A stretch of DNA of 64,000 nt, taken from CAVZBT01 sp963773605 (lineage in GTDB: Bacteria > Acidobacteriota > UBA6911). The position numbers and the translations under genes were made by a program. Position 1 is the stretch's first letter. Each line of letters opens with the position of its first letter. The stretch is from assembly GCA_963773605.1 (NCBI GenBank), contig CAVZBT010000012.1, positions 186,001 through 250,000 on the forward strand, in the 5' to 3' direction. The notes under the pieces were generated by a model. The model ran no database searches. It saw only the letters and a program-made list of their open reading frames with translations, and had not been told where the DNA came from. Positions 37,425 to 46,817 of this stretch are shown here, piece by piece.

Positions 37425-38069
37425 TGAGGGCATCAGCTGTTAAGGTAAAATATGGTCGGTTGATAAATGGCTTATATTTCTATTAGTTAGAAGATTACGA
37501 ATACTTTGACATAGCTGAGAGATTTCAATCTGCATTAAAAAGAAATGCGTTGACTGTAAAAGTTTGCGACGCTCGGCGAGCCGCCAATTTGATATTTCCC
37601 GGGGTCAATGGCAGCAATTCTATCCATGACAATAGTTTATGTTACAGGGACCCAGTATTTGAAAGTGGAAAGAAGTCCGACAAATGAACAAATTCCGGGT
37701 CCGACACAAATAAAATAATATCTTTCAGTAACTTACGGTGATTCCTGACCGTAAGATGACGCGAGGAGACCGATTTGTTTCTCCTCCTCTCCTCTGACGA
37801 CCCGTTTCGGATCCCCCTCTCCCTTGATTGGACTTGGCTTCCCTCAAAGGACGTGGGTTTTCACCAGGTGGCCGGAGCCGATGAGCTTTACATTGCGGGC
37901 GGAACAGTCCGCAGGCCCGAGGGGAACAAACTGAATGGAAACGACGATTAGGGTCGGTCACAGACGCGGCGGGTTCACCGTTTGATTTCTAAGTAACGCG
38001 ACTGCGGGACGGTAAGGGGTAAACGAAGCATGAGCCGTAAACCGGAATGGCACGGACTGTCTCGCTGTC
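37425..38069. other. AT-rich intergenic stretch
   Basis: About 645 bp with no gene. The part up to ~37740 is clearly AT-rich, like the PEP-CTERM gene. A small inverted repeat, CTTACGGT-GATTCCTG-ACCGTAAG, lies at 37733-37756. I looked for c-di-GMP and cobalamin riboswitch motifs on both strands and found none. Confidence 0.5.
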
Positions 38070-38720
38070 TCAGACCGGCAGGAATCTTCCCAGGAAGGGG
38101 AAGAGGACGTTCACGAATTCGAGAGCGCTTTCTTCTGCGAGACGCTCGGATTCAGGACTCAGGTCGGCGATGGGGCAGACAACGCGGACGAGTGCGGCGT
38201 CGGTGCGGCCCGTGCGCATGGCGTCAAGGACGGTGTAGACCTTGCCCCAGTATTCGCTCGCGATGACGCGGCCATGGCTCTGGTACCAGTAGAGTACCAG
38301 CTGCTTGCCGGTACCCTTCAGGATGGCGATCCGGTTGATGCGGACCGGGTCTGCGCCTGCATCGGGGGGCATCACGACCAGGGTTCCGCGATTCACGGGA
38401 TTCCAGCCGGAGCCGGGCAGGCAGTTCAGCGGGGAATGGATCGTGTCCCCCTGCCGCTGGCTCTTGTAATAGCCGACGTACAGGTAGGCAATCTCGCCGG
38501 ACGGCTTCCCATAGACACGATTCACGTAATCATCCACCCCGAGCACCGTGAGCACACGCTGCTCAAAGGCCGGCAGGTCGTTTCCGCTCCAGGACCCGAG
38601 TGCCAGGGGCAGCTTCTCGAGGGATTCGCGCGGCGGGATCGCTTCAGGCCGCGCGGCCCGGGTAATGTAGCCAGCGGTCAACAGCAACGAGGCGCTCAGG
38701 ACGAGGATCCGGACGATCAT
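38070..38720 (-). CDS. epsI: Exosortase-associated EpsI family protein
   Basis: A 216-aa periplasmic, N-terminally anchored protein of the DUF3485/EpsI family, a companion of exosortases in EPS loci. ILVLSASLLLTAGYI is the anchor. The domain shows GSWSGNDLPAFEQRVLTVLG, YVGYYKSQRQGDTIHSPLNC (with the conserved HSP-x-x-C-LPG) and LVLYWYQSHGRVIASEY. The ATG at 38720 is 8 bp beyond the xrtA stop, so the two form one operon. In some bacteria EpsI is fused to the exosortase; here it is separate. Its biochemical role is unclear. Confidence 0.92.
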   Translation of the reverse strand: MIVRILVLSASLLLTAGYITRAARPEAIPPRESLEKLPLALGSWSGNDLPAFEQRVLTVLGVDDYVNRVYGKPSGEIAYLYVGYYKSQRQGDTIHSPLNCLPGSGWNPVNRGTLVVMPPDAGADPVRINRIAILKGTGKQLVLYWYQSHGRVIASEYWGKVYTVLDAMRTGRTDAALVRVVCPIADLSPESERLAEESALEFVNVLFPFLGRFLPV

Positions 38721-38728
38721 TTTTTCTC

Positions 38729-39595
38729 TCACGCGGCGGCCGACCTGGTTTGCTCTGCCTCGCTTCGGTTGGGCGCTATGCAGAGCAGGAATCTCTGGAC
38801 CACAAACAGGAGCAGGAACGCCGCCAGGAAGACGAGCCAACCCGAGAAGGTGTGGAAAAAACCCTGCGCTGCCTCCGGACCGTAGAACTGGGCGGCTATC
38901 CCAGTCCCGGCCACCCGGATCCCGTTGGCCAGGATAGCGATGGGAACGGTCGCCAGGGCGAGCGCGGTCCGGAACCAGATCCGTGAATCGGTGAAATACC
39001 CGTAGACGATTCCCAGGGTGAGCAGGGAGACGAGGGATCGTATGCCGCTGCACGCTTCCGCAACCTCCAGGCTCGTGTTGGCGAGGTTGATGACGTTGCC
39101 CTCGCGCAGCACCGGCACCTGGCAAGCCAGGAGCGCCACCTCGCCAAAGCGGGAGGCCAGGAGCTGCAGGGGGAAGGCGATCTGGTTGAAGATGATGGCG
39201 GGAATCGGGATCATCAGCAGAAGGAACAGGATCGGGAACAGCATCACCTTCAGGTGCTGCCAGCCGCAGAGAAAGAGCAGGGTCCCGGCAATCATCCCGA
39301 GAAGCGAAATGCGGGTCATGAACAGCTCGGATCCGAGGATCCCGGCCACAAGGCTGGCGAGGGCGCCCAGCACGACAACCAGGCCCAGCCAGCTCGGGCG
39401 GGCGGCTGCCTCCCGGAAACGCGCTCGCCGCTCCCAGGCAAAGTATGCCGCAAGCGGCACGATCAGGAACCCGTGGGAGTAATTGTCGTCGATCGACCAG
39501 TCGTGCACCAGTTTCCCGATCACATCCCAATAGACGATTGCGAAACTTGCCAGGAGCAGGGCCAGTGCCGATGCCAATCCAGCTTTCCTGTTCAT
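38729..39595 (-). CDS. xrtA: Exosortase A
   Basis: A 288-aa polytopic membrane transpeptidase that cleaves PEP-CTERM proteins and anchors them to a glycan or lipid. The three catalytic positions are present: Cys182 in AEACSGIRSLVSLL, Arg227 in ANGIRVAGTG and His248 in GFFHTFSGW. DDNYSHGFLIVPLAAYFAW near the N-terminus is another family block. The ATG at 39595 is chosen over an upstream in-frame ATG at 39634 because MNRKAGLA is the typical positively charged start. It is followed by epsI and preceded by the five-copy repeat array and prsK. At least one substrate (36747) is in the window. Confidence 0.95.
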   Translation of the reverse strand: MNRKAGLASALALLLASFAIVYWDVIGKLVHDWSIDDNYSHGFLIVPLAAYFAWERRARFREAAARPSWLGLVVVLGALASLVAGILGSELFMTRISLLGMIAGTLLFLCGWQHLKVMLFPILFLLLMIPIPAIIFNQIAFPLQLLASRFGEVALLACQVPVLREGNVINLANTSLEVAEACSGIRSLVSLLTLGIVYGYFTDSRIWFRTALALATVPIAILANGIRVAGTGIAAQFYGPEAAQGFFHTFSGWLVFLAAFLLLFVVQRFLLCIAPNRSEAEQTRSAAA

Positions 39596-39762
39596 AACCA
39601 CCAATGTGGAGGGCTCGAGCCAGGAGCCTATCACCGTATCGAGCCGGCGTAAAGCAGCGACACAACGAACGAAAAAAGGCGCCGAAGTTCATTTCGGCGC
39701 CTGGGTGGATTTTTGATACTTCTAATTCGAAAGAGGTGGCGCCTGGGCGGCGCTGTCTAAAA

Positions 39763-40347
39763 TATGGAGTGCGGTGCCTGGGCACCGCTGTCTGGGTTTG
39801 GCTGGACCGGCAGGCAGCTCCGCAAGGTCGGCGCCTAGGCGCCGACCCCAAAGCGGCGTCGAGCCGCCGCACTCCAAAATATGGAGTGCGGTGCCTGGGC
39901 ACCGCTGTCTGGGTTTGGCTGGACCGGCAAGCAGGCGCGCAAGGTCGGCGCCTAGGCGCCGACCCCAAAGCGGCGTCGAGCCGCCGCACTCCAAAGTATG
40001 GAGTGCGGTGCCTGGGCACCGCTGTCTGGGTTTGGCTGGACCGGCAAGCAGCTCGCGCAAGGTCGGCGCCTAGGCGCCGACCCCAAAGCGGCGTCGAGCC
40101 GCCGCACTCCAAAATATGGAGTGCGGTGCCTGGGCGGCGCTGTCTGGGTTTAGCTGGACCGGCAGGCAGGTGCGCAAGGTCGGCGCCTAGGCGCCGACCC
40201 CAAAGCGGCGTCGAGCCGCCGCACTCCAAAATATGGAGTGCGGTGCCTGGGCACCGCTGTCTGGGTTTAGCTGGACCGGCAGGCAGCTCCGCAAGGTCGG
40301 CGCCTAGGCGCCGACCCCAAAGCGGCGTCGAGCCGCCGCACTCCAAA
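39763..40347 (+). repeat. Tandem array of five triple-hairpin repeats
   Basis: Five head-to-tail units of 117-118 bp starting at 39765, 39882, 39999, 40117 and 40234, preceded by a fragment at 39734-39757. Each unit: TGGAGTGCGG, arm hairpin GCGGTGCC-TG-GGCACCGC (in unit 4 it is GGTGCCTGGGCGGCGC), TGTCTGGGTTTGGCTGGACC, central palindrome with arms GGTCGGCGCC around TA, then right arm GCGGCGTCGAGCCGCCGC and ACTCCAAA. The array fills the gap between xrtA and prsK and ends one base before the prsK stop codon. Confidence 0.95.
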
Positions 40348-40348
40348 A

Positions 40349-42412
40349 CTAGGCCCGGCAGGGAAGCAGGATGCGCACGGTGGTGCCTTTCCCGATCTGG
40401 CTCTCGACCGCTATGCTGCCCCGGTGGGCTTCCACGATCCGCTTGCACTGAAACAACCCGATCCCCAGCCCGTCGCTCTTGGTCGTGTGGAACGGGTGGA
40501 ACAGTTCTTTCTGAAGGAATTCCGGCGTCATCCCTCTCCCCCGGTCGATCACGGCCAGCTCGACCCTTTCGTTTACGCGAGCGGTTCTGATGACGATCTC
40601 GTCCCCGGCCGAGGTTGCCTCGCGGGAGTTGAGCACCAGGTTCTGGAGCACGCGGCCGATCTCCTCCGAGTCCATCAGGACGGGCGGCACCTCGGACAGC
40701 TGCAGTGTCACGACCCGATCATCCCCGTCGAGCATCCCGGCGGCACAGTCCCTGACCAGCCGGTTGATATCCTGGAGCTTTCGATCTGCTGCCAACGTTG
40801 CCGAGAAGGTCTTCAGGCTGTTGCACAGCCGCTTCATTTTCCCGGCGGTATCGTGCACCGACTGGAACGCGTCCTTCTGGAAGTCCGGGTTGTCGCGGTG
40901 GCGCGTGGCGTTTCCGGCGACCAGCGACAGCGTGGAAGCGAAGTTCTTCAGATCGTGGAGCAGGAACGTCGAGAACGTGCGGAAGGCCTCCGCCTCCTTG
41001 GCCTCCACGAGCGTGGCCAGCAGTTCCCACTTGTGGAGCTCGCCGGCGGCGTGGCCGCCCAGAACCCGCAGGAACTCCCGGGTTTCCCGGTCGTAGGGAC
41101 GGCCGCTGCGGTCGCTCCCGACGGTCATGACGCCGACCAGCCGGTCGCTCGACAGCAGGGGGACCAGCAGGGCCGCACGCGTCTTTTGCGCAAAATCGCG
41201 CAGCCCGGTTTGCCCCGCATCGATCGTATCGCCGCCGAATACGTCCTTGTAGTGAAGGAGGTTGAGGACGATCCCGTCCTCCGCCGTTTCACCGGTTTCG
41301 GGAGTGTTGCCGATGTACGACAGGAGGCTCAGGCGGTTCGGATCGCGCAGGCGGAGCCACACGGTTACATCTATGGCGCCCAGGGCGCTGTGCACTATGT
41401 GCGCGAGTTCTGCGGCGCCAATTTTCGGGTCGTCGATGGACCGGATTTTTTCGGACGCCTGCATCCAGTATTGCCGGTAATCGTAACGACCGGAGAAGAT
41501 GTTGCGGCGCAGCCATTGCCGGACCCGCTGGCGGAAGCTGGTCCAGAACAGGACCAGTCCCATGGCCACCGCCGCAAGCAGGAAAACGAGCGCTTCCAGT
41601 TCGAGGTCGCTCTGGCCCAGAAGGCTGGCCCAGCGCGCCAGGAGGCTCGATACGATGAGGTAGACGCCGACGGCCAGCAGCGTGATGGAGCTGAAGGCCA
41701 GGGTCTGCGAGATTCTGATCCCGCCACCGCCCGCACTGCGGCGCCAGGAAACCAGGATCAGGACCGAAGCGACCAGGGACATGACCGGCAGGACGCTCAG
41801 GGAGTCCAGCGGCAGGAGCGCGTAGCTGAACGAATAGAGCAGCACCCTGGAAGCGAGATACAGCACGCTGGCAAACGAGGCGGCCAGCCCGAGCATGAGG
41901 AACTTGATTTTCCACCGGGCCCCCTCGTCGGAGCCGCGCACGATCTGCTCGATATGCGCAAGGCTCAGAACGGACAGGGCCAGGAGATAGACCGAAGCCA
42001 GGTATCCGCCAGGACCGAGGGCGACAAACGTACCGTCCTGGATGCTGGAGATTTCGAGTACCGGCCGCTCCAGGAGCAACAGCGCAGCAAGCAGCGGCGC
42101 CGGGACGGCGACCAGGATTACGGGGATTCTTCGCTTGCGCAGCGCCGCGCGGTAATCCGGCTGGCCGAAGGCCCAGAGGAACCGGAGGGCCGCCGGGAAG
42201 GCCGCTACAAGCAGCGCGTAGGCAATCCGGGCTTTCCACTCAAACGAAAGGACGGTCTCGGCCACAAGAGAGTGAAGGCCGAATCCGATGGCCGGTAGCG
42301 CCAGGAACCAGGAGAGCATCCAGGAACCCGCTCCGAACCGGGGTGCCACAAGCACCAGGATGGCGACGCCCAGGGTCAGCGCGGCGGGAACGACAAAAAG
42401 CAGTTCACTCAT
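40349..42412 (-). CDS. prsK: PEP-CTERM system sensor histidine kinase PrsK
   Basis: A 687-aa membrane kinase. The N-terminal third holds about eight TM helices; a GAF-like domain (ALLVPLLSSDRLVGVMTVGS) follows; the kinase core has the H-box FSTFLLHDLKNFASTLSLV, N-box NLVLNSREA, G1 DRGRGM and G2 TTKSDGLGIGLF. These, with the length and its position beside xrtA, identify PrsK. It should phosphorylate PrsR, a sigma-54 activator, to turn on PEP-CTERM genes such as 36747. No PrsR gene is in the window; it may lie elsewhere or beyond the ends. The stop is one base from the repeat array, so the transcript's 3' end is within hairpins. Confidence 0.92.
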   Translation of the reverse strand: MSELLFVVPAALTLGVAILVLVAPRFGAGSWMLSWFLALPAIGFGLHSLVAETVLSFEWKARIAYALLVAAFPAALRFLWAFGQPDYRAALRKRRIPVILVAVPAPLLAALLLLERPVLEISSIQDGTFVALGPGGYLASVYLLALSVLSLAHIEQIVRGSDEGARWKIKFLMLGLAASFASVLYLASRVLLYSFSYALLPLDSLSVLPVMSLVASVLILVSWRRSAGGGGIRISQTLAFSSITLLAVGVYLIVSSLLARWASLLGQSDLELEALVFLLAAVAMGLVLFWTSFRQRVRQWLRRNIFSGRYDYRQYWMQASEKIRSIDDPKIGAAELAHIVHSALGAIDVTVWLRLRDPNRLSLLSYIGNTPETGETAEDGIVLNLLHYKDVFGGDTIDAGQTGLRDFAQKTRAALLVPLLSSDRLVGVMTVGSDRSGRPYDRETREFLRVLGGHAAGELHKWELLATLVEAKEAEAFRTFSTFLLHDLKNFASTLSLVAGNATRHRDNPDFQKDAFQSVHDTAGKMKRLCNSLKTFSATLAADRKLQDINRLVRDCAAGMLDGDDRVVTLQLSEVPPVLMDSEEIGRVLQNLVLNSREATSAGDEIVIRTARVNERVELAVIDRGRGMTPEFLQKELFHPFHTTKSDGLGIGLFQCKRIVEAHRGSIAVESQIGKGTTVRILLPCRA

Positions 42413-42459
42413 AGCGATCTATGACTCGGCCACGGAGATCAGGGTCGGCAACGCGAGGG

Positions 42460-43653
42460 TCAACAGCACGGATGCCGCTCTGAAGCGGCTATCGCAGATC
42501 GGCCCTCGCCCACGGTGCGGTACAAGTCCACATAGCCGCGTATCATCCTGCCGAGCGAGTAGGCCTCCTCGACACGGCGACGGGCGTTGGCGCCATGCCG
42601 GGAGCGCAGATCGGGCGCCAGGAAACAGGTCATCAGCCTTTCGGCGAGCCCTGCATCGTCCCCGACCGGCACAAAAATGCCTGTTTCACCGTCTGTGATC
42701 ATGCGCCGGCTTTCGCCCACGGGCGTGCACACGATCGACAAGCCGGAGGACATGGCCTCGAGAAGCGTGTTCGACATTCCTTCGGCAACGGAGTTCAAAA
42801 CGAAGACATCGAACACTCCGTAGAACCGGTCGACATCCGAACGATAACCCGTCAGGACCGGGCAGGGGGTCCCGGTCAGGTCACGAATTGCGGCTGCGAG
42901 CCGGGCGCGTTCCGGACCGTCGCCGACAATGACCAGCCGGGCTGGCCCCGCACGCTGCGCCAGCTGCGCGAATGCGCGGATGAGGCCGGTGTTGTTCTTC
43001 ACAGGGTCCAGGCGACCGACGGCGCCGACCACGAAGGCGTCGTCCGGAATGCCCAGTTCTTTCCTCAGCCGAGGGTCTCGATGGGGCCTGTAGCGATCGG
43101 TGTCCACCCCGTTTGGGATCAGCACGATTTTCCGGCGCGGGATTCCGACGACATCGGACAACCAGGTCGCGAGATTGTCCGATACCGCCGTGAAGACCCG
43201 GACGCGGACGCCGAGCAGCCGGCGGAGCGTGTTGCGCAAGCGATCCAACCCCTCCGGATCGCCAATCTCGCGCCCGTGCTCGCCGTGCAGCACGGCCACA
43301 CCGGGACACAGGCAGGCGGCAAGGACGCCGTCGAATGCACCCCAGTTGCGTGTGTGGACGATGTCGGCGCCCGATTTCCTGATTACGTGCCGCAGCTGCA
43401 GGACGAGGTTCAGGCTGTTGCCGGGCCGCTTGTGGAGCTCATGGTAACGGACCGGTCGCTTGAGGCGGTGCATGAATTCACCGGCCGTCGTCAGCAGGCA
43501 GAGTTCGTGTTCGATTTCGGGAGGCGAGCCGTTGATGACATTGACAATGCCGTTCTCGAGCCCGCCATGCGAAAAGGCGTGCAGTATGTGGAGGACCTTC
43601 ACCGGACGGGACACCTGTCGGACCGTGTGTATCTCCGGGGCGACTAAAGCCAT
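42460..43653 (-). CDS. XrtA/PEP-CTERM-associated glycosyltransferase (TIGR03088-like)
   Basis: A 397-aa GT4 enzyme. VKVLHILHAFSHGGLENGIV and VAVLHGEHGREIGD (the HGEHGR motif) mark the sugar transferase subfamily that accompanies exosortase A loci. The C-terminal domain contains FVVGAVGRLDPVKNNTGLIR, RLVIVGDGPERARL and DVFVLNSVAEGMSNTLLEAM. Three ATGs are possible (43671, 43665, 43653); all overlap the hydrolase gene end by at least 10 bp, so the shortest was taken. Acceptor and donor are unknown. Confidence 0.88.
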   Translation of the reverse strand: MALVAPEIHTVRQVSRPVKVLHILHAFSHGGLENGIVNVINGSPPEIEHELCLLTTAGEFMHRLKRPVRYHELHKRPGNSLNLVLQLRHVIRKSGADIVHTRNWGAFDGVLAACLCPGVAVLHGEHGREIGDPEGLDRLRNTLRRLLGVRVRVFTAVSDNLATWLSDVVGIPRRKIVLIPNGVDTDRYRPHRDPRLRKELGIPDDAFVVGAVGRLDPVKNNTGLIRAFAQLAQRAGPARLVIVGDGPERARLAAAIRDLTGTPCPVLTGYRSDVDRFYGVFDVFVLNSVAEGMSNTLLEAMSSGLSIVCTPVGESRRMITDGETGIFVPVGDDAGLAERLMTCFLAPDLRSRHGANARRRVEEAYSLGRMIRGYVDLYRTVGEGRSAIAASERHPCC

Positions 43654-44888
43654 TTTCCGAGCCATTGCCACGCATCGGCCTGCATTTCGGCATTGAACTC
43701 GTGCTGCGCATCGTACAGCCGGGCACGGAATTTTTCCGGGATGCCTGCCTTGCGAAAGCAGGCAGCCAGCTTGTCAAAGGCGGCCTGGACCCCCGCCGGC
43801 TCGAACAGGTAGTCTCTGCTGCCGTTGATGACCAGCAGGGCCGCCGGCATAGCCAGGGCGGCGACATCGGGATAGTCCAGGTAGCGGCAGAGGCCCGGCA
43901 CGAGCTGGGTGAATCCGACGGCCTGCAAGACGTGGGCATGGAGCTGGGCGGGGAATGACGTCATCCAGCCGACGACCACTGCCGCGCGGATCCGGTCATC
44001 GAGCGCCGCAAGGTAGCACGACCTCAGCCCGCCCAGGGACAGGCCAATGCAGCCGATCCGGTCCTTATCCACTTCAGGACGTGTCAGAAGGTAGTCGACC
44101 GTTCGGAGGTCGTCCCAGAACACAATGCCGGACCAGGTGAAACCGGCCAGGTATATGGTCCTTGCGATCAACTCCTCCTTCTGTTTGGCGCGGCTGTTGA
44201 ATTCCGCGAGCCGCCTCGGGCTTATCGACGCGCGGGTGCGCCAGTCGGAGCGGTCATCATCGAACAGCAACCTGCGTTCGCCCCAATAGAACATGTCGAT
44301 GACGATGACGACGTACCCGCGGCGGGCAAGCTCCTGTGCGATGGGCCGGCCGGCGTAAGTCTCGTTGCGGAAACGCGTGAGTGCCGCGTGCTCATCCGCC
44401 AACTGCACAATCTTTTCTTTTCCCCAGAAGTAGAGCGCGCTGTGGTCGTGGAGGGCGACGATCGCGGGGGCGGGGAGGGGTACGTTTTGCGGGACGAAAA
44501 GATAGGCAGGCACCCGGGTTTCCGGGGTTGTGTTGAAATACACCTTCTCGCGCACGTATCCGTTGCCGGGAACCCTCTCGACGATCTCGGGATTCGGGTC
44601 GCAAGGCTGAGGGGAGTAGTGCAGCAGGTCAAGTACTTTCGACCGCGCCTGCAGTTTCCAGGGTGCCACGTCGACAAACTCGCTCCTCAGATACGACAGC
44701 GGGAAATCGAGCTTCGCGGCCTGGTTCCCGATAAGCGGGAAGAGGGACCCGACGCCGGAGCCTGAGGGCCCGGCATCAGACCTTCGGATGGGGTTGCGTC
44801 CGTGTCGCACGGCCCGCACGGCGTGTCGGATTTTCTGCAAGTACCCTCTGGAGTCGGGGAGGGGTTCAGTGCACTGGACGCACAACAC
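43644..44888 (-). CDS. Alpha/beta hydrolase, acetyl-xylan-esterase/dienelactone-hydrolase-like
   Basis: A ~414-aa hydrolase of the type annotated as AXE1 or abhydrolase_7. The nucleophile is in GCIGLSLGGLRSC (G-L-S-L-G), acid in LLVINGSRDYLFEP and histidine in YDAQHEFNAEM. PVYLF-like ATPETRVPAYLFVPQNV and PAIVALHDHSALYFWGKEKI supply the oxyanion region. No signal peptide is evident. The GTG at 44888 overlaps the glycosyltransferase end by ~20 bp; a longer open frame upstream lies wholly inside that gene. Together with the overlap at its own end this suggests a tightly packed operon. Removal of acetyl groups from the glycan is a guess. Confidence 0.78.
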   Translation of the reverse strand: MLCVQCTEPLPDSRGYLQKIRHAVRAVRHGRNPIRRSDAGPSGSGVGSLFPLIGNQAAKLDFPLSYLRSEFVDVAPWKLQARSKVLDLLHYSPQPCDPNPEIVERVPGNGYVREKVYFNTTPETRVPAYLFVPQNVPLPAPAIVALHDHSALYFWGKEKIVQLADEHAALTRFRNETYAGRPIAQELARRGYVVIVIDMFYWGERRLLFDDDRSDWRTRASISPRRLAEFNSRAKQKEELIARTIYLAGFTWSGIVFWDDLRTVDYLLTRPEVDKDRIGCIGLSLGGLRSCYLAALDDRIRAAVVVGWMTSFPAQLHAHVLQAVGFTQLVPGLCRYLDYPDVAALAMPAALLVINGSRDYLFEPAGVQAAFDKLAACFRKAGIPEKFRARLYDAQHEFNAEMQADAWQWLGKWL

Positions 44889-46023
44889 TCCCGACGTTTG
44901 CCAGGAGATCGGCGACGCGGTGGTCCCACGTGTGGTGCGACAGGATAGTCGAGCGGGCGGCGGAGCCAAGGGACATTCTGAGTCCCGCGTCGGCGTGAAG
45001 CCGCTCCAGGCCATCACACAAGGAGTCCTTCGAACCCGGCGCAAAAATCCAGCCGTCCACACCGTGGGTAATCAGATCGCGGATCGGACCATAATCGGGG
45101 GCGAGCACCGGTTTTCCCGCCGCCATATATTCGAGGATCTTCATGGGGGAACCGTGCTCGTTCGAATCGGCCAGGAGGCAGACGTCCATCGCATCGACGT
45201 ATCCCGGGATGGAGGCCGGGGGAACTGTCCCCGTCAACGTGACGTGGGACTGAAGGTGGAGTTCGGCGATCCTCCGCTCCAGCCTGGGGCGTTCCGGGCC
45301 GTCTCCTACCAGCAGCAGCCTGGAGCCGGTCCGCGTCAGGAACGCTGCGACGCAGTCCAGGAGAAACGCGGCACCGTGCCAGGGTACGAAGGCCGCTACC
45401 ATCCCGAGGGTGAACGGGTCGGACGGGGCCCGGGCGGCCACGTCCCCTGGCGACCTGAAGAGTTCCGGATCGACGGCATTCGGTTGAACGAGGAGGCGTC
45501 CCAATGCGATCCCGTGCTTCGCGGTAATCAGGTCTGCGAAGCGACGGGAAACGGTCACGAGCAGGGAAGCGTTCTGGAACGCCCATTTCTCGATCCGCTC
45601 GGCCGCTCGTCGAGAACTGAGCGGGCGCGATCTGGCAATGACCGTCGCGTCGTTGATCTCGAGCACGGTCGGCACTCCGCAATGGCGTCCGACCCAGGTC
45701 CCTGCCCAGCCAAAGAGTGCGTAACGCTCGTAGATCAGGTCGATCGAGTTCCTGGTAACGAGGTGGCGCAGTCTTGGCAACGATTGAAGGTTGTAGCCGA
45801 GCTCGAGTGCTTCGAATACGGGCTGCGGGGCAGCGCCGCTTACGAACTTCCACACCGCCCGGTAGCTCCCGGGCCGGGATCCCTCGTGGACTTCGAGCAG
45901 AACTCCGGGCGGCGACAGGACGTATACCTGGTTTCCGGCCCGGCGGAAGGCATTTACGATACCCCTGATGTGGGCCCCCTCCGCCCCCTTGGCCTGGGTG
46001 CGGTGGTGGTAAAGAATCCTCAC
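44866..46023 (-). CDS. Glycosyltransferase family 4
   Basis: A 385-aa GT-B enzyme. It starts VRILYHHRTQAKGAEGAHIR, with GAHIRGIVNAFRRAGNQVYV as acceptor loop. The donor half has FTLGMVAAFVPWHGAAFLLD, LLLVGDGPERPRL and the E-x7-E-like SNEHGSPMKILEYMAAGKPV. The GTG at 46023 is used because MRILYHH/VRILYHH is the usual beginning. An open frame continues upstream through the hairpin repeat without stop. Part of this 5' end (about 45900-45980) is duplicated three times upstream, joined to the sufS tail. Confidence 0.87.
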   Translation of the reverse strand: MRILYHHRTQAKGAEGAHIRGIVNAFRRAGNQVYVLSPPGVLLEVHEGSRPGSYRAVWKFVSGAAPQPVFEALELGYNLQSLPRLRHLVTRNSIDLIYERYALFGWAGTWVGRHCGVPTVLEINDATVIARSRPLSSRRAAERIEKWAFQNASLLVTVSRRFADLITAKHGIALGRLLVQPNAVDPELFRSPGDVAARAPSDPFTLGMVAAFVPWHGAAFLLDCVAAFLTRTGSRLLLVGDGPERPRLERRIAELHLQSHVTLTGTVPPASIPGYVDAMDVCLLADSNEHGSPMKILEYMAAGKPVLAPDYGPIRDLITHGVDGWIFAPGSKDSLCDGLERLHADAGLRMSLGSAARSTILSHHTWDHRVADLLANVGSVVRPVH

Positions 46024-46814
46024 CCCTACCCCCTTGGAGTGCGGCGCCTCGGCGCCGCCCTTCACCTGCACTCTAACGGTCGAACCCCGGCGGCGCCCAG
46101 GCGCCGCCCACAAAGCGGCGTCGAGCCGCCGCACTCCAAAGTCCTACTCTGTCCCGCGCGTGTACCGTCGAGGAGGACTCCAGTCGGTAACAGGAGGTAT
46201 GCCTGGTTTCCGGCCCGGCGGAAGGCATTGACGATACCCCTGATGTTAGGCCCCCTACCCTCTTTGGAGTGCGGCGCCTCGGCGCCGCTTTCCCGGGCGG
46301 CGGCTCGACGCCGCCCTTCACCTGCACTCGAACGGTCGAACCCCGGCGGCGCCCAGGCGCCGCCCACAAAGCGGCGTCGAGCCGGCGCACTCCAGAGTCC
46401 TACTTTGTCCCGCGCGTGTACCGTCGAGGAGGACTCCAGGCGGTAACAGGACGTATGCCTGGTTTCCGGCCCGGCGGAAGGCATCGACGATACCCCTGAT
46501 GTGGGCCCCCTACCCTCTTTGGAGTGCGGCGCCTCGGCGCCGCTTTCCCGGGCGGCGGCTCGACGCCGCCCTTCACCTGCACTCGAACGGTCGAACCCCG
46601 GCGGCGCCCAGGCGCCGCCCACAAAGCGGCGTCGAGCCGCCGCACTCCAAAGTCCTACTCTGTCCCGCGCGTGTACCGTCGAGGAGGACTCCAGGCGGTA
46701 ACAGGACGTATGCCTGGTTTCCGGCCCGGCGGAAGGCATTGACGATACCCCTGATGTGGGCCCCGTACCCCCTTGGAGTGCGGCGTCGAGCCCGTCGAGC
46801 CGGCGCACTCCAGA
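46024..46814. repeat. Chimeric tandem duplication: sufS tail + GT 5' end + hairpin repeat
   Basis: Three units start with GTCCTACT(C/T)TGTCCCGCGCG at 46141, 46397 and 46652; they are 256, 255 and 163 bp long. Each joins the last ~20 bp of sufS, including its stop, to the GT 5' coding segment (GGTTTCCGGCCCGGCGGAAG at its core) lacking the first ~13 codons, and then to a triple-hairpin repeat. Hairpin copies lie at 46034-46139, 46265-46396, 46519-46650 and, much shortened, 46774-46814. The fourth GTCCTA at 46815 is the genuine sufS end. Confidence 0.9.
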
Positions 46815-46817
46815 GTC

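Noticed and set aside
37425..38069. Riboswitch upstream of the PEP-CTERM gene or downstream of epsI
   Set aside because: No c-di-GMP-I or cobalamin core motif on either strand; only a small hairpin.
39763..40347. CRISPR array
   Set aside because: Unit is 117 bp with no alternating unique spacers, and there are no cas genes.
38070..40448. 792-codon minus-strand open frame
   Set aside because: Only the last ~216 codons (EpsI) are real. The rest runs through repeat units and antisense/out-of-frame xrtA; GC-rich DNA rarely contains stops.
39604..40590. 328-codon plus-strand frame rich in ARRR and PPHSK words
   Set aside because: Encoded by the five tandem repeat units; no ribosome site or family similarity.
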